A DNA stretch of 64,000 nucleotides, taken from Streptomyces cinnabarinus (GTDB lineage Bacteria > Actinomycetota > Actinomycetes > Streptomycetales > Streptomycetaceae). A program made the position numbers and the translations under genes. The stretch spans positions 5,146,001 through 5,210,000 of the forward strand of contig NZ_CP114413.1 in the NCBI RefSeq assembly GCF_027270315.1, written 5' to 3'. The notes beneath the pieces are model-generated. The model had not been told where the DNA came from. It did no database searches and saw nothing but the letters and a program-made list of their open reading frames with translations. Shown here piece after piece: positions 43,251-51,376 of this stretch; position 1 is the stretch's first letter; every line of letters starts with the position of its first letter.

Positions 43251-43961
43251 TTTGCTGAGAGTGACGGTGGCGGTGGCCGTGATGGTGACGGTGGTCGTGA
43301 TGGTGACGGCGACTCACTCGTTGACCATATCTTCGAGTTCGACTTTCAGCCCGGCTGGGTCGATCTGTCGCTGGATCAACGGGATTGGGTCGAAGCCTGG
43401 GCGACGGCCACGGCGGTCGCGATGACGGCGTTCGACCGGACCGAGCTGAAGGTGAAGAACCGGAAGCTGATCCGGGACATACGACGACAGGCCCTCGCCC
43501 TGAGCGTCGACTCGCCGAATCTCGCGGTCGCCTACTACACGCCCCAGGGGCGCGCGGTGGCCGGGCTGACGCTCAACTCGTACTCCGACGACGGGCAGCC
43601 GAGGCCGACCCCGGACGAGGTCGTGCCGCTGCTGGTGGACTTCGGGGACGCGGAGGTGGTCGGTGAGCCGGAGGTCCGACACCTGAACCTGCCGGTCGGA
43701 CCGGCACTGCGCATCCGGGCCACATTGCGGAGGAGGGGCGGCTTCCTGCGACTGGGCCGCGGCCGGGACCGAACGACGGACATCCTCAAGTACGCCGTGT
43801 TCCCGCCCGGAGTGAAGCAAGTCAGCGTCGTCGAGGTCACCTGGCACCGACCGGAGGACACCGACGAAGCGACGCGCCTGACGGACGAGTTGGCGTCCAC
43901 CGTGCGCATGGTGCTGGTCGACGCCGAGGGAAACCCGAGGGAGCCGGACGCGACGGAGTGA
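43236..43961 (+). CDS. T7SS-locus hypothetical protein with Gly/Asp repeat (shared family)
   Basis: A 241-residue soluble protein. A short N-terminal repeat of G-R-D-G-D-G, encoded by GGTGAC tandem units, precedes an alpha/beta domain starting DHIFEFDFQPGWVDLSLDQR. The C-terminal half (VRHLNLPVGPALRIRATLRR, KYAVFPPGVKQVSVVEVTWH, ATRLTDELASTVRMVLVDA) follows the same order of strands and helix seen in the products of 43963, 44579, 45190 and 61700, so I count it as a member of one family. ATG 43236 follows AGGGGA; a longer frame to 43017 is doubtful. Function unknown. Confidence 0.65.
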   Translation: MPSAGFAESDGGGGRDGDGGRDGDGDSLVDHIFEFDFQPGWVDLSLDQRDWVEAWATATAVAMTAFDRTELKVKNRKLIRDIRRQALALSVDSPNLAVAYYTPQGRAVAGLTLNSYSDDGQPRPTPDEVVPLLVDFGDAEVVGEPEVRHLNLPVGPALRIRATLRRRGGFLRLGRGRDRTTDILKYAVFPPGVKQVSVVEVTWHRPEDTDEATRLTDELASTVRMVLVDAEGNPREPDATE

Positions 43962-43962
43962 A

Positions 43963-44568
43963 TCACTCAGGGTTCGGGTTGAGCCAGACGCTGCGGGCGA
44001 AGTCGTCGAAGGCGGCGAGATTGGCCATGAGCCACGGGACGTCGGTGGACACGGTGCGCACGGACACGTAGACCCGATGCTCCTCGGACCACCAGCCGTA
44101 ATTGAGGGAGGCATTGAGGTCGCGCTCGGATCCGGATCCGGATCCGAAGTACCGAATACAGCGCAACCCACGCCCCAACCGGTCCGAACGGAACTCCACC
44201 ACATCGGGCGGCCGGACAGGATTCTCCTCATCGGCCTGAACCATCGTCCGAAGCCCGGCCTCACGATCCTCGCCCTCCGGCCCGGCGGCAAGGGCGTAGA
44301 ACGGCTGCGGGACCCTGCGGGCATCACCGGCGTAGAGAAAGGCCTGATCCGCCGGCACATTCGGCACCGGGTGCGCCTCGGCCAACCGCAGGAACCGCTC
44401 GGCAATCCTGATCCGCCTGGGCCGGTACCACCACTTCCTATGCCGATGCCGAACAATCTCCGCACACATCAACGACCACTTGACCATCTCCTCCTGATCC
44501 CGCGCGGTCCAGTGAAGCGGGAGGGGGAACCAATGGGTGGGGTCGGCTTCGGTCTCGAAGAAGATCAC
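43963..44568 (-). CDS. T7SS-locus hypothetical protein (shared family)
   Basis: A 201-residue soluble protein, last gene of the minus-strand operon. Its C-terminal half (PPDVVEFRSDRLGRGLRCIR, SLNYGWWSEEHRVYVSVRTV, LMANLAAFDDFARSVWLNPN) aligns by eye with that of the upstream gene product (44579): F-[RK]-S-[DE]-x-L-G-x-G-x4-R-Y, then a Tyr/Trp strand and a closing helix. The two are paralogues. GTG 44568 was chosen, with GAGGAC 7 bases upstream; the longer frame runs into the neighbour. It stops one base from the convergent 43236 gene. No fold is known to me. Confidence 0.65.
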   Translation of the reverse strand: MIFFETEADPTHWFPLPLHWTARDQEEMVKWSLMCAEIVRHRHRKWWYRPRRIRIAERFLRLAEAHPVPNVPADQAFLYAGDARRVPQPFYALAAGPEGEDREAGLRTMVQADEENPVRPPDVVEFRSDRLGRGLRCIRYFGSGSGSERDLNASLNYGWWSEEHRVYVSVRTVSTDVPWLMANLAAFDDFARSVWLNPNPE

Positions 44569-44578
44569 GTGTCGGTCC

Positions 44579-45193
44579 TCAGGGGTTGAAGATTGCCAGT
44601 GACCGTGCCAGATCCTCGATGTCCTCGGCCGCCTGAAGAATGCGGGCCGGGTCATCCGTGGCTGTCCAGATCACGACATCGGCACCGTACTCCTCGACTC
44701 GCCACGCATAGCGCATGCAAGCGAGCAGGCGGGCCGAGCCTTCCTCGTTCACGTAGCGGAAGGCGGACTGGCCCTCACCCAGATACTCGGACTTGAAGCG
44801 CTTCATGACCGGCGGTTCGACCGCCTGTGGATCGTCCGCCATCGTCAGAGCGCGAAGCGTCTCCTCCCGCGGACCCGAGGCCGGTCCGATGGCCGCGCAC
44901 ACAGGCAGCGGCAGATCGGTCGGCTGGTCGCGGTGCAGAAAGAGCCAATGATCCGAGCCGGGCGGAGAAAACGCCTGCGCACAGCGCTCGAAGGTTCCGG
45001 CGACGAAGTCGACACCATTCGGGCCCGGGTCGAGTTCACGGTCGTCCCACAGGTCCTCGGCCTCGTCGCGGCACCAGGCGGCGATGTCGACCCATGCCTC
45101 GAACGGGTTCTCCTCGTCGGAGCGGGGAGGGATCACCGTCCACGGATAAAGGTCGATGTGCTCGATATCGAGAATGGCAAAGAAATCGTTCAT
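44579..45193 (-). CDS. T7SS-locus hypothetical protein (shared family)
   Basis: A 204-residue protein opening MNDFFAILDIEHIDLYPWTV, with a C-terminal half (VMKRFKSEYLGEGQSAFRYV, LACMRYAWRVEEYGADVVIW, ILQAAEDIEDLARSLAIFNP) that matches the product of 43963. ATG 45193 follows a GGAG site and overlaps the 45190 stop by ATGA. No signal peptide or membrane helix is visible, so it is cytoplasmic. It may be an immunity protein, chaperone or regulator of the T7SS substrate 46266, upstream in the operon; this is inference. Confidence 0.65.
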   Translation of the reverse strand: MNDFFAILDIEHIDLYPWTVIPPRSDEENPFEAWVDIAAWCRDEAEDLWDDRELDPGPNGVDFVAGTFERCAQAFSPPGSDHWLFLHRDQPTDLPLPVCAAIGPASGPREETLRALTMADDPQAVEPPVMKRFKSEYLGEGQSAFRYVNEEGSARLLACMRYAWRVEEYGADVVIWTATDDPARILQAAEDIEDLARSLAIFNP

Positions 45194-45849
45194 CCATGGC
45201 TCCAGCGGAGGGTGGCCATCACCGCGTCGAACCATTCGACGAGGGCTTCGGCCAAGTCATCCCTTGGGTCCCCGCCGCCCACGGTGGAGAAGGCGGCGAC
45301 GAACCAGCGGTCGGGTTCGTCCGGTACGGACACGATGTATTCCACCCGACGGGACGCGAGTTCGGCCCCTTTCGCGGGGTCCGCAGAAACGATGTGCTCG
45401 CGGCGCACGGCGAGAGCGCCGTCAAGCTCGCCCGAGCTCAGATCGGCGTCTTGGGCGCCGTCCTCGGACAGCAGTTGAACGGCGACATCGGTCGGAGCGC
45501 TCTGTGCCTCGGCTGCGTTGCCCCGGTTCGGCAGCAGGCTCTCGGAGACGACGATGGACGCGCCCACATTCACACCGGCCGTTGACTTTACCGGGAGATA
45601 CAGGTCAAGTGCCTCGCTCTCCTGCGCCTGGGCTACCGCGGCGCGGAACCGGCGTTCCAGCTCCCGCTTGAACGGGCCGACGCTGTCCGGCGGCGCGTTA
45701 GCAGGGATGTGGCTGAAAGCGTCGTCCAGGATGCTGCGGATTGCTTCCTCCGTGCCATGACGCAGGGGAATCTGCGCCCAGTCATCGGGAAGGATGATGC
45801 GATACCCGGTAATGGGTGTGCTCACCGACTTGGTCTGCTCAGCGGGCAC
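45190..45849 (-). CDS. T7SS-locus hypothetical protein (shared family)
   Basis: A 219-residue cytoplasmic protein opening GYRIILPDDWAQIPLRHGTE. The layout parallels the product of 61700 (GGFLIKVPESWWEFDVRPES): an N-terminal P-x-x-W strand, a helix with an S-I-L/S-I-R pattern, a charged middle and a closing helix (AEALVEWFDAVMATLRW against DSFFDIFDAITSTFRF). Both stand beside a T7SS-signal protein. GTG 45849 follows AAGGAG and overlaps the 45839 gene by 11 bases. Function unknown; a partner or immunity role is possible. Confidence 0.65.
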   Translation of the reverse strand: MPAEQTKSVSTPITGYRIILPDDWAQIPLRHGTEEAIRSILDDAFSHIPANAPPDSVGPFKRELERRFRAAVAQAQESEALDLYLPVKSTAGVNVGASIVVSESLLPNRGNAAEAQSAPTDVAVQLLSEDGAQDADLSSGELDGALAVRREHIVSADPAKGAELASRRVEYIVSVPDEPDRWFVAAFSTVGGGDPRDDLAEALVEWFDAVMATLRWSHG

Positions 45850-46252
45850 TCAAACGCTCCTTACGATTCAGCCACCAGATACCCAGGAATGCGGCCAGCG
45901 AGGCTACGACAGCGATCCAGAGCGTCCATCCGCCCTGAAAGATGACATAGGCCGTGGCGTAGAAGAGGTAGAGGCCGGCGGCGGACTTCACATAGATGGC
46001 GTCGTACGACAGCAGCCTCCAGCTCTCCGGGCTGCGATAGATGAACAGAAGTGCCGGTGGAGTGAGGGCGCAAAGGGACCATTCCCAGGTCGGCAGGCCC
46101 ATCAGCCTGCTTCCGAGGAGGTCCTCGGTCGCTGGGCCGACGAGCAGCCGTGCGATCGCGATCACCAGGATGATCTTCAGGGCCATGAGCGATCTGTCGA
46201 TGTGCCCTTGCGCGGCCCGGGCTCGTTCCTCTGCTCCGGTTTGCTTGTTCAT
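45839..46252 (-). CDS. Small four-helix membrane protein
   Basis: A 137-residue protein with about four membrane helices (MALKIILVIAIARLLVG, LCALTPPALLFIY, SAAGLYLFYATAYVIF, LWIAVVASLAAFLGIWWL). It sits directly after the T7SS-signal protein 46266 (13 bases) and overlaps the next gene. A membrane protein in this place could protect the producer from a membrane-acting toxin domain or be a structural part of the secretion system. Neither is shown by sequence. No family is recognised. Confidence 0.65.
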   Translation of the reverse strand: MNKQTGAEERARAAQGHIDRSLMALKIILVIAIARLLVGPATEDLLGSRLMGLPTWEWSLCALTPPALLFIYRSPESWRLLSYDAIYVKSAAGLYLFYATAYVIFQGGWTLWIAVVASLAAFLGIWWLNRKERLSAR

Positions 46253-46265
46253 CAGAACTCTTCTC

Positions 46266-47603
46266 TCACCACTGACCGACCGGCGCTTCCATGCGCCCCT
46301 TCATCCTGTCGTACTCGCCTCCCGAGACGTCGTTCCCGAACTTGTCGCCGAGGTCGAGTCCCGTGCCCACTGCCCACGAGCCCTGAAGCGTGTTCTGGTG
46401 CCGCTTCGCCTGGGCGGCATTATCGGCGAGCGTGGTGTTGTCCGGGTACTCGTCCCGCCACTTCCTGATGTCCTTCATCTGCTGGCTGAGCTTCGCGTCG
46501 CCGATGGTACTGACCTTGTCCCGTACCGTGGCCACGGGCATCTCGGCGTCGCGTACTTCGGCAGCGGCCTTCTTGCCGACCGCGCGGTTCTTGGCCTCCA
46601 TGTTCTGGTTGCGGGCCCGCGCGGCGCTCCGTTTGTTACCCGAAGTGCCCCCGCGTTTCCGTGAGGCCCTCTGGGCGTTGGCGCGCGCTCCTGCATTGCG
46701 CTGAGCTGCTTGCCCGGCCTTCTGGGTGTCGGCCACTCCGGAAGCGGTCTTGCGGGAACTCTGCTGAAGTCCCTTAATGGCTTTTGCTGCCTTGAGGCCG
46801 TTTCGAGCCATTTTGAGTGCACCGATGTCCATGACGACGTCAAACCACGAACCATTGCCTGTGGCGGCCATGGTGAGATGCGAGAGCGTCACCGCGATGG
46901 TCAGCCCGAGTGCGATCCAGCCCACGACGGGGATGAACATGGCGACAACGCCCGCGATGGTGGCCAGCCAGCTGAGGCGTTCGGTCCAGTCCTTCAGCCA
47001 CTCGGCATCAGCGACCCACGCCTTGAAGTCCGTCCACCAACTGTCCTTCATGTCATCGTCGATGGAAGACCGGATCTTGCCTGCGAAGTGGCCCGACCGC
47101 TCTTGGTAGTCGCCCTCCGCTGTGTTCAGCCGTCTGCCCGCGTCTGCTAGATCTTCCTTGGCCTGCTTGAGAGCGGGATCCTCATCCGGTGAGTCGTTGG
47201 AGTCCGTTTCCTTCTTCTTGTCGGACTCCTTCGAATCCTTGGCTTTGGCTGCGTGACTGTCGATGGTGCGCTGTGCTTCCTTGGCGTCGACGAGGGCCTT
47301 GTCCGCCTTCTTCTGGAACTCTTCCAGCTCATTCGCCCAATTGGACAGATGGCCCTTTACCTCGCGGTACCGGTCCTCTGCCTCGTCGAGCTTGCGACCC
47401 AGGCCCCGTGAATCCTCGCCCAACTTTTCCGCGTACTTGCCCTTGAGGTTGTCGGCGTCGGCCATCGCAGTGAGTGCAGCCGCCTGGGTGCGCAGGTACT
47501 CGGCGATCTCTTTCATGTGCTTTACCTGATCGCGAATTCCCTCCGGGTCGCCCGGTACGGGATCGCTCTCACGCAACGGCTGCCAGTCCTTCGGGCGCGC
47601 CAT
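46266..47603 (-). CDS. T7SS-signal protein, putative secreted effector
   Basis: A 445-residue protein. Its N-terminus (DWQPLRESDPVPGDPEGI) and the helical region that follows to about residue 105 are those of the T7SS-signal domain of putative secreted effectors, also seen in the RHS protein at 62465 (DPVPGDPQQV). A charged helical linker to about 180, two hydrophobic segments near 210-245 (IAGVVAMFIPVVGWIALGLT) and a basic C-terminal part rich in Lys, Arg, Ala and Asn follow. No named toxin domain is recognised. ATG 47603 follows a GGGGGAA-type site. GC is a little lower than in the neighbours. Confidence 0.75.
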   Translation of the reverse strand: MARPKDWQPLRESDPVPGDPEGIRDQVKHMKEIAEYLRTQAAALTAMADADNLKGKYAEKLGEDSRGLGRKLDEAEDRYREVKGHLSNWANELEEFQKKADKALVDAKEAQRTIDSHAAKAKDSKESDKKKETDSNDSPDEDPALKQAKEDLADAGRRLNTAEGDYQERSGHFAGKIRSSIDDDMKDSWWTDFKAWVADAEWLKDWTERLSWLATIAGVVAMFIPVVGWIALGLTIAVTLSHLTMAATGNGSWFDVVMDIGALKMARNGLKAAKAIKGLQQSSRKTASGVADTQKAGQAAQRNAGARANAQRASRKRGGTSGNKRSAARARNQNMEAKNRAVGKKAAAEVRDAEMPVATVRDKVSTIGDAKLSQQMKDIRKWRDEYPDNTTLADNAAQAKRHQNTLQGSWAVGTGLDLGDKFGNDVSGGEYDRMKGRMEAPVGQW

Positions 47604-47650
47604 TTAATTTCCCCCGTGCAATTGTGATTCAGGCATGGATATGTGAAGGA

Positions 47651-47935
47651 TCACTTCTTCTTGCCGACCGTTGCCAGATCGTCGTCAAGGCCCTTGAAGG
47701 CGTTGCGCGTTCCCTCCACCATCTTGCCCACGGTTTCCAGGGACTCAAGCAGTCTCTTGCGATTGTCGTCCCAGTTGTCAATGAATTCGCCCATTGCGTC
47801 TTTGAGTTCGGACGCTCCGACTACCGACTTGATGTCGTCCTTCCATTCGCCCAGGTTCTTGAACTCGTCACGGATCGCGCCGAGCTGTTTGGCGGACGTA
47901 CTGAGCAGGGTGAAGTCGACAACCAAGTCCGACAT
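47651..47935 (-). CDS. WXG100-like small helical protein
   Basis: A 94-residue all-helical protein opening MSDLVVDFTLLSTSAKQLGA. The turn region holds DNWDDNRKRLLES, so a Trp is present but not a strict W-x-G. It ends in TRNAFKGLDDDLATVGKKK, with the F-x3-D-D-[ED]-L-A element shared with 42591 and 61277. It is 47 bases ahead of the T7SS-signal gene 46266 and could be its secretion partner, as WXG100-type proteins usually pair with a longer substrate. ATG 47935 follows GGGGGA. Confidence 0.75.
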   Translation of the reverse strand: MSDLVVDFTLLSTSAKQLGAIRDEFKNLGEWKDDIKSVVGASELKDAMGEFIDNWDDNRKRLLESLETVGKMVEGTRNAFKGLDDDLATVGKKK

Positions 47936-47987
47936 GGGTCCCCCTATTTGTCTGTTGTTCTGTGCATGGTTCTTCCGCGGGCGGGCG

Positions 47988-49073
47988 TCACCGGTTGATG
48001 GACTGGATCTCCTGGACCGTGACGGCCTGGTCGTTGCCGAAGGTGCCGTTCGGGAGGTCGCCGCCGGTGCCGCCGGATCCTGTCCAGGCGATTTCCCAGG
48101 TGATCGTGGCCTGGAGGTTGAAGGTGTCGTCGCCGGAGGAGCGGAGGTACTTCAGGCCGCAGGGCGGGGTCTGGTCGGCCTTGCCCTTGGCGTAGGGCTC
48201 GCCGATGGAGCCGTCCTCGTTGATCGCGCACTCGCCGGATGCCGGGTAGGTCTCGGCGTCCGGTGTGCCCGGCTCCAGCTTGAGGGCGATCGGCTTGGCC
48301 GTTGTTGTGGCCTGGAGGTTGAAGCCGGGGACGTTGATGGCCGCGGTCGCCTGGACCTCGTCGAAGACGGCCTTGTCGAGCCAGGCCCACGTCGGCAGGT
48401 TCACCTTGGTGACGGCCTCGGGGGCGAGGGTGACCTTGGTGTCGGGCAGTTGCATGTGCTGGTAGGCCAGGGCGGCGAGCACCTCCGGGGTGATCGCCTC
48501 CTCGTACTGAGGCGGCGGGGGCTCGCCGTTGTCGACCCAGAAGGGGAGGTCGTTGCAGGAACTCCGCTTCAGCAGGTCCGGCTCGCTGGGGTTCTCGACG
48601 GCGGCCCAGAACATCCCCTCGCCGTCCTTGTCGACGTTGTAGTCCTTGTAGCCGGGGGTGTCGGTCCAGCCGTAATCGTCCTCGTAGTGACGCTGCAACT
48701 CGCTGAGCGCCGCGCCCGCGTGGCCGCCCATGCCGGGTGCGTTCATCAGGCCCTCGATGTCCTTGGACATCTTCTCCTTGAAGTCCTTGGCACCGAGGTA
48801 CGGGGCGTACCAGCAGGGCGGGGGCGTCCAGTTGACGTCGGAGGACGTCACGTTGCCCTTGCTGCCGTTCTTGGCGACGGATCCGGAGTAGGTGACGCGG
48901 GCGGCTGCGTAGATGCCGTTGCCGTCACCGCCGCCCGTCTGTTCGGTGCTGGAACCATCGGTGTTACCCGGCTCCTCTCCCGCGTGGGCCGGCTCTGCGA
49001 GGGCGAGGACGCCCAAGGCCACTGTCAGAGCAGCCGCGCCGGTGCTGAGGGCCGTACGCCGTGACCTGTTCAC
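47988..49073 (-). CDS. Secreted hypothetical protein in T7SS operon
   Basis: A 361-residue exported protein: NRSRRTALSTGAAALTVALG begins a signal peptide cut near AHA-GEE. The mature part has a beta-rich look, with paired Cys (WTPPPCWYAPYLG, SSCNDLPF, ASGECAIN and TPPCGLKYL). It overlaps the stop of the lipoprotein gene upstream by GTGA. I recognise no family. Standing ahead of a WXG100-like gene and a T7SS-signal gene in one operon suggests an extracytoplasmic part of the secretion system, or a protein guiding the effector. Confidence 0.65.
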   Translation of the reverse strand: MNRSRRTALSTGAAALTVALGVLALAEPAHAGEEPGNTDGSSTEQTGGGDGNGIYAAARVTYSGSVAKNGSKGNVTSSDVNWTPPPCWYAPYLGAKDFKEKMSKDIEGLMNAPGMGGHAGAALSELQRHYEDDYGWTDTPGYKDYNVDKDGEGMFWAAVENPSEPDLLKRSSCNDLPFWVDNGEPPPPQYEEAITPEVLAALAYQHMQLPDTKVTLAPEAVTKVNLPTWAWLDKAVFDEVQATAAINVPGFNLQATTTAKPIALKLEPGTPDAETYPASGECAINEDGSIGEPYAKGKADQTPPCGLKYLRSSGDDTFNLQATITWEIAWTGSGGTGGDLPNGTFGNDQAVTVQEIQSINR

Positions 49074-49741
49074 TGGCACTTCGCCGCCTTCGCCTCGACG
49101 AACACCTTGGATGCCTGCCACAGGCCGTCTCCGGTGGGGAGCTTGACCATGATGATCTTGAAGTAGTCGAAGTCTGTGATGCTGGGCGCGGCCTTCAGGA
49201 TCTTCCCGGTCTTGATCTCTTTGGAATAGAACTTGGTCGAGTCCACGCAGAACGCGACCTCGACCGAGGTGCCGTTCGACGCTGACCGGGTGGTGGCCTG
49301 GTAGTGGCGCCGCGTGCCGGTTGCCGTCCAGTCGCCTTCGAGCCTGACGTCGATCTGCGTCTTCCCGTACTTCAGTCCATCGCCAGTGGAGTAGGCGACC
49401 AAAGCGGCATCCTGCGTTGTGCGCTTGTCGACGCCTCGGTAGATGGCGCGGACGAAGTTCGCCGCATCCTCCATCGCCGCCGCCTCGTTCTTGTCCTTCG
49501 GCTTGTCCCAGTCGAAGACGAGGTTCATGTCCTTGGGCAGGGACACGTCGACGCCGTCCGGCTTGTCCTCCGCGGGTGCTCCCGAGGGCTCCGTCGACTT
49601 TTCCGGCTTCGAGGACTGCTGGTCGGCGCCCGGGATCTTGTCGTTGTCGCTGGGCTCGTCGTCCCCGCTGCCGCAGGCGGTCAGCAGCAGTGCTGCCGTC
49701 GCGGCGAGTGCGGCGGCGGTGGGCAAGGTGCGGCGCTTCAC
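49070..49741 (-). CDS. Lipoprotein, first gene of the T7SS operon
   Basis: A 223-residue lipoprotein with lipobox LLTAC near residue 23, a Pro/Ser/Lys/Asp-rich spacer and an alpha/beta domain (NFVRAIYRGVDKRTTQDAAL, KIIMVKLPTGDGLWQASKVF). GTG 49741 follows GGGGAG. It opens an eight-gene minus-strand operon that runs to 43963, with overlaps or gaps of at most 52 bases. The family is not recognised. The promoter would lie in the 49742-50041 gap. Confidence 0.7.
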   Translation of the reverse strand: MKRRTLPTAAALAATAALLLTACGSGDDEPSDNDKIPGADQQSSKPEKSTEPSGAPAEDKPDGVDVSLPKDMNLVFDWDKPKDKNEAAAMEDAANFVRAIYRGVDKRTTQDAALVAYSTGDGLKYGKTQIDVRLEGDWTATGTRRHYQATTRSASNGTSVEVAFCVDSTKFYSKEIKTGKILKAAPSITDFDYFKIIMVKLPTGDGLWQASKVFVEAKAAKCQ

Positions 49742-50041
49742 AGTGGACTCCCCGTGAGACTTGAGTTCAGTCAAGACCACAAACGGTATCTGTGGGGTTC
49801 CCGCTTCGCCAGCGCGAACTTCCGCCGGAATGAGGTCAATACGGGCGTATGGGGAGGTGATGGAGTGTGGTGTGTGTCCTGATCGTGCCGAACGGGTGGG
49901 CGCGGGGGCCGAGTCGGCCGAGCTGCTCGTTCCCGGGCGCTGTTGCAGATTCCCCTTCGCTATCGAGGCATGAATAGGGTTGAGGTGTGGTCTTCGTCTC
50001 CTCGCTCGCCCTCGACGGAAGTCGCAGTCACCGGGGTGGAC
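49742..50041. other. Intergenic gap with promoter of the T7SS operon
   Basis: About 300 bases between the lipoprotein gene start and the hairpin at the end of the 50069 gene. No ORF has a convincing start, codon bias or homologue on either strand. It must hold the promoter of the minus-strand operon that begins at 49741, but no clear -35/-10 pair was found. Confidence 0.4.
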
Positions 50042-50071
50042 TGAGGACCTATGGGATGGTGACGGTCCTCA
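50042..50071. terminator. Hairpin over the stop codon of the 50069 gene
   Basis: TGAGGACC at 50042-50049 pairs with GGTCCTCA at 50064-50071, with a 14-base loop. The right arm includes the stop codon of the minus-strand gene. It probably ends transcription of the three-gene membrane-protein operon. Confidence 0.5.
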
Positions 50072-51376
50072 ATCCAGCGGCCGGGCAGGCAACTTCGCCT
50101 GCGCGCAGCTACGTCGGCGCACGCCGTCGTCATCCCGCTCCCCCCGAAAACTCCGCGTAAAGTCCCCCCGCACCACCCGACCCGCCATCCCGTCCCCCGG
50201 CAGCGACCCGTACCCGGTCGCCGCCCACACGCTCCGTTCCGCCGGTACCTCGAAGTAGGGAATCGTGCGGCCGTCCTCGCTCACGTCCGTCAGGGACTGA
50301 GGCGCGCGGTGGGTGTGGACGGCCGTGGCGCAGGTGGGGCAGACGGCTACCCGTGTGCCCTCCCGGCGGCCCAGTCGGCGCCAGTTCGTGTGGTGGGCCG
50401 CCCGGCCGTGCAGGGGGTTGAAGAAGCAGCGGGGGAGGGGGGACGGGGTGCCGCTCAGGGCGTCTCGGCCCTCCGTCGCCAGGGCCAGGGCTCCCGCCAG
50501 GTCCGGCAGGCCCCTCGCTCCGTCCAGCACCGTGCCCGCCGCCGCGTACGCGTCCAATGCGCGGGACAGGCCCGGCGTCGTCGCGTCCGCCGCCTGGACC
50601 TGCTCGCCCAGCGCCACGACCTCGGCCTCCGCCCGCCGCCGCACGTCCGCCTCCTCGGCGGCGCGGGCTGCCGTGAACTCCGGCGCGGGAGCCGTGACGG
50701 TTCTACGGCGGCGACGTACGAGGAAGAGGAGGGTGAGTACCGCCGCGCAGCCCCCCGCCATCGCCGCCATCGTCGGCCAGCCCGCCCCCGAGTCCTGCCG
50801 CCGCCGCGGCGGGGCCGCTTCCTGTTCTCCGGCCGTGTCCCTCGTCGCCCTCTCGTACGCCTCCGTTCCCTCACCCCCCGCCACCAGCTCCACCGCCTTC
50901 GACGTCAGGTCCGCCAGGCCCGCGTTCCGCGTCTCGTCGAGGAAGCCCGCCGCGGCCACCGCGTCGCGGGTCTCGTGGGTGTCGGCCGGCCATTCGTAGC
51001 CGTTGAGGGAGTCCGTGAAGACGCCGTCGGTGGTGATGAGGATCAGGTCGCGCTGGGGGAGCCGGTCCCGTACCACCGACGCCAGGACGTCCGCGTCGCC
51101 GTCGAAGGCGTCGCCCTTGGTGAGGGGAGTGAGGACGATCCTGATCGGCAGGCCCGTCCCGTCGATCTGGCGTGTCAACTCCCGCTGCCGGGACAGTGGT
51201 ACGGCTTCGGCGTACGCGTCGTCCACGTACACCGGCGACTCGCGCAGGGCCTCCGCGATCCGCTCACCCGGACTCGGCGGCGCGCTGTCGGCGGCCGCCC
51301 TCGCCGGGAACAGGAACAGGGACAGGGACAGCAGGCACGACGCCCGTACGGCCGTACCCACCCGCCTACGCCACAT
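50069..51376 (-). CDS. Membrane protein with one TPM-like extracytoplasmic domain and Cys-pair tail
   Basis: A 435-residue membrane protein. A signal peptide or first helix (CLLSLSLFLFPARAAADSA) leads to an extracytoplasmic domain near residues 35-165 that starts LRESPVYVDDAYAEAV and has the strand PIRIVLTPL. A helix lies near residues 205-222 (AAMAGGCAAVLTLLFLV), and a cytoplasmic part near 230-435 ends with a C-F-F-N-P-L-H-G and C-P-T-C pattern. The domain recurs twice in the neighbour (51366), as does the Cys tail. The overall plan recalls TPM-domain proteins. ATG 51376 follows GAAGGAG. Function unknown. Confidence 0.65.
   Translation of the reverse strand: MWRRRVGTAVRASCLLSLSLFLFPARAAADSAPPSPGERIAEALRESPVYVDDAYAEAVPLSRQRELTRQIDGTGLPIRIVLTPLTKGDAFDGDADVLASVVRDRLPQRDLILITTDGVFTDSLNGYEWPADTHETRDAVAAAGFLDETRNAGLADLTSKAVELVAGGEGTEAYERATRDTAGEQEAAPPRRRQDSGAGWPTMAAMAGGCAAVLTLLFLVRRRRRTVTAPAPEFTAARAAEEADVRRRAEAEVVALGEQVQAADATTPGLSRALDAYAAAGTVLDGARGLPDLAGALALATEGRDALSGTPSPLPRCFFNPLHGRAAHHTNWRRLGRREGTRVAVCPTCATAVHTHRAPQSLTDVSEDGRTIPYFEVPAERSVWAATGYGSLPGDGMAGRVVRGDFTRSFRGERDDDGVRRRSCAQAKLPARPLD

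Noticed and set aside
43314..44465. 383-codon minus-strand frame
   Set aside because: Its parts are shadows of 43236 and 43963; no start or domain support.
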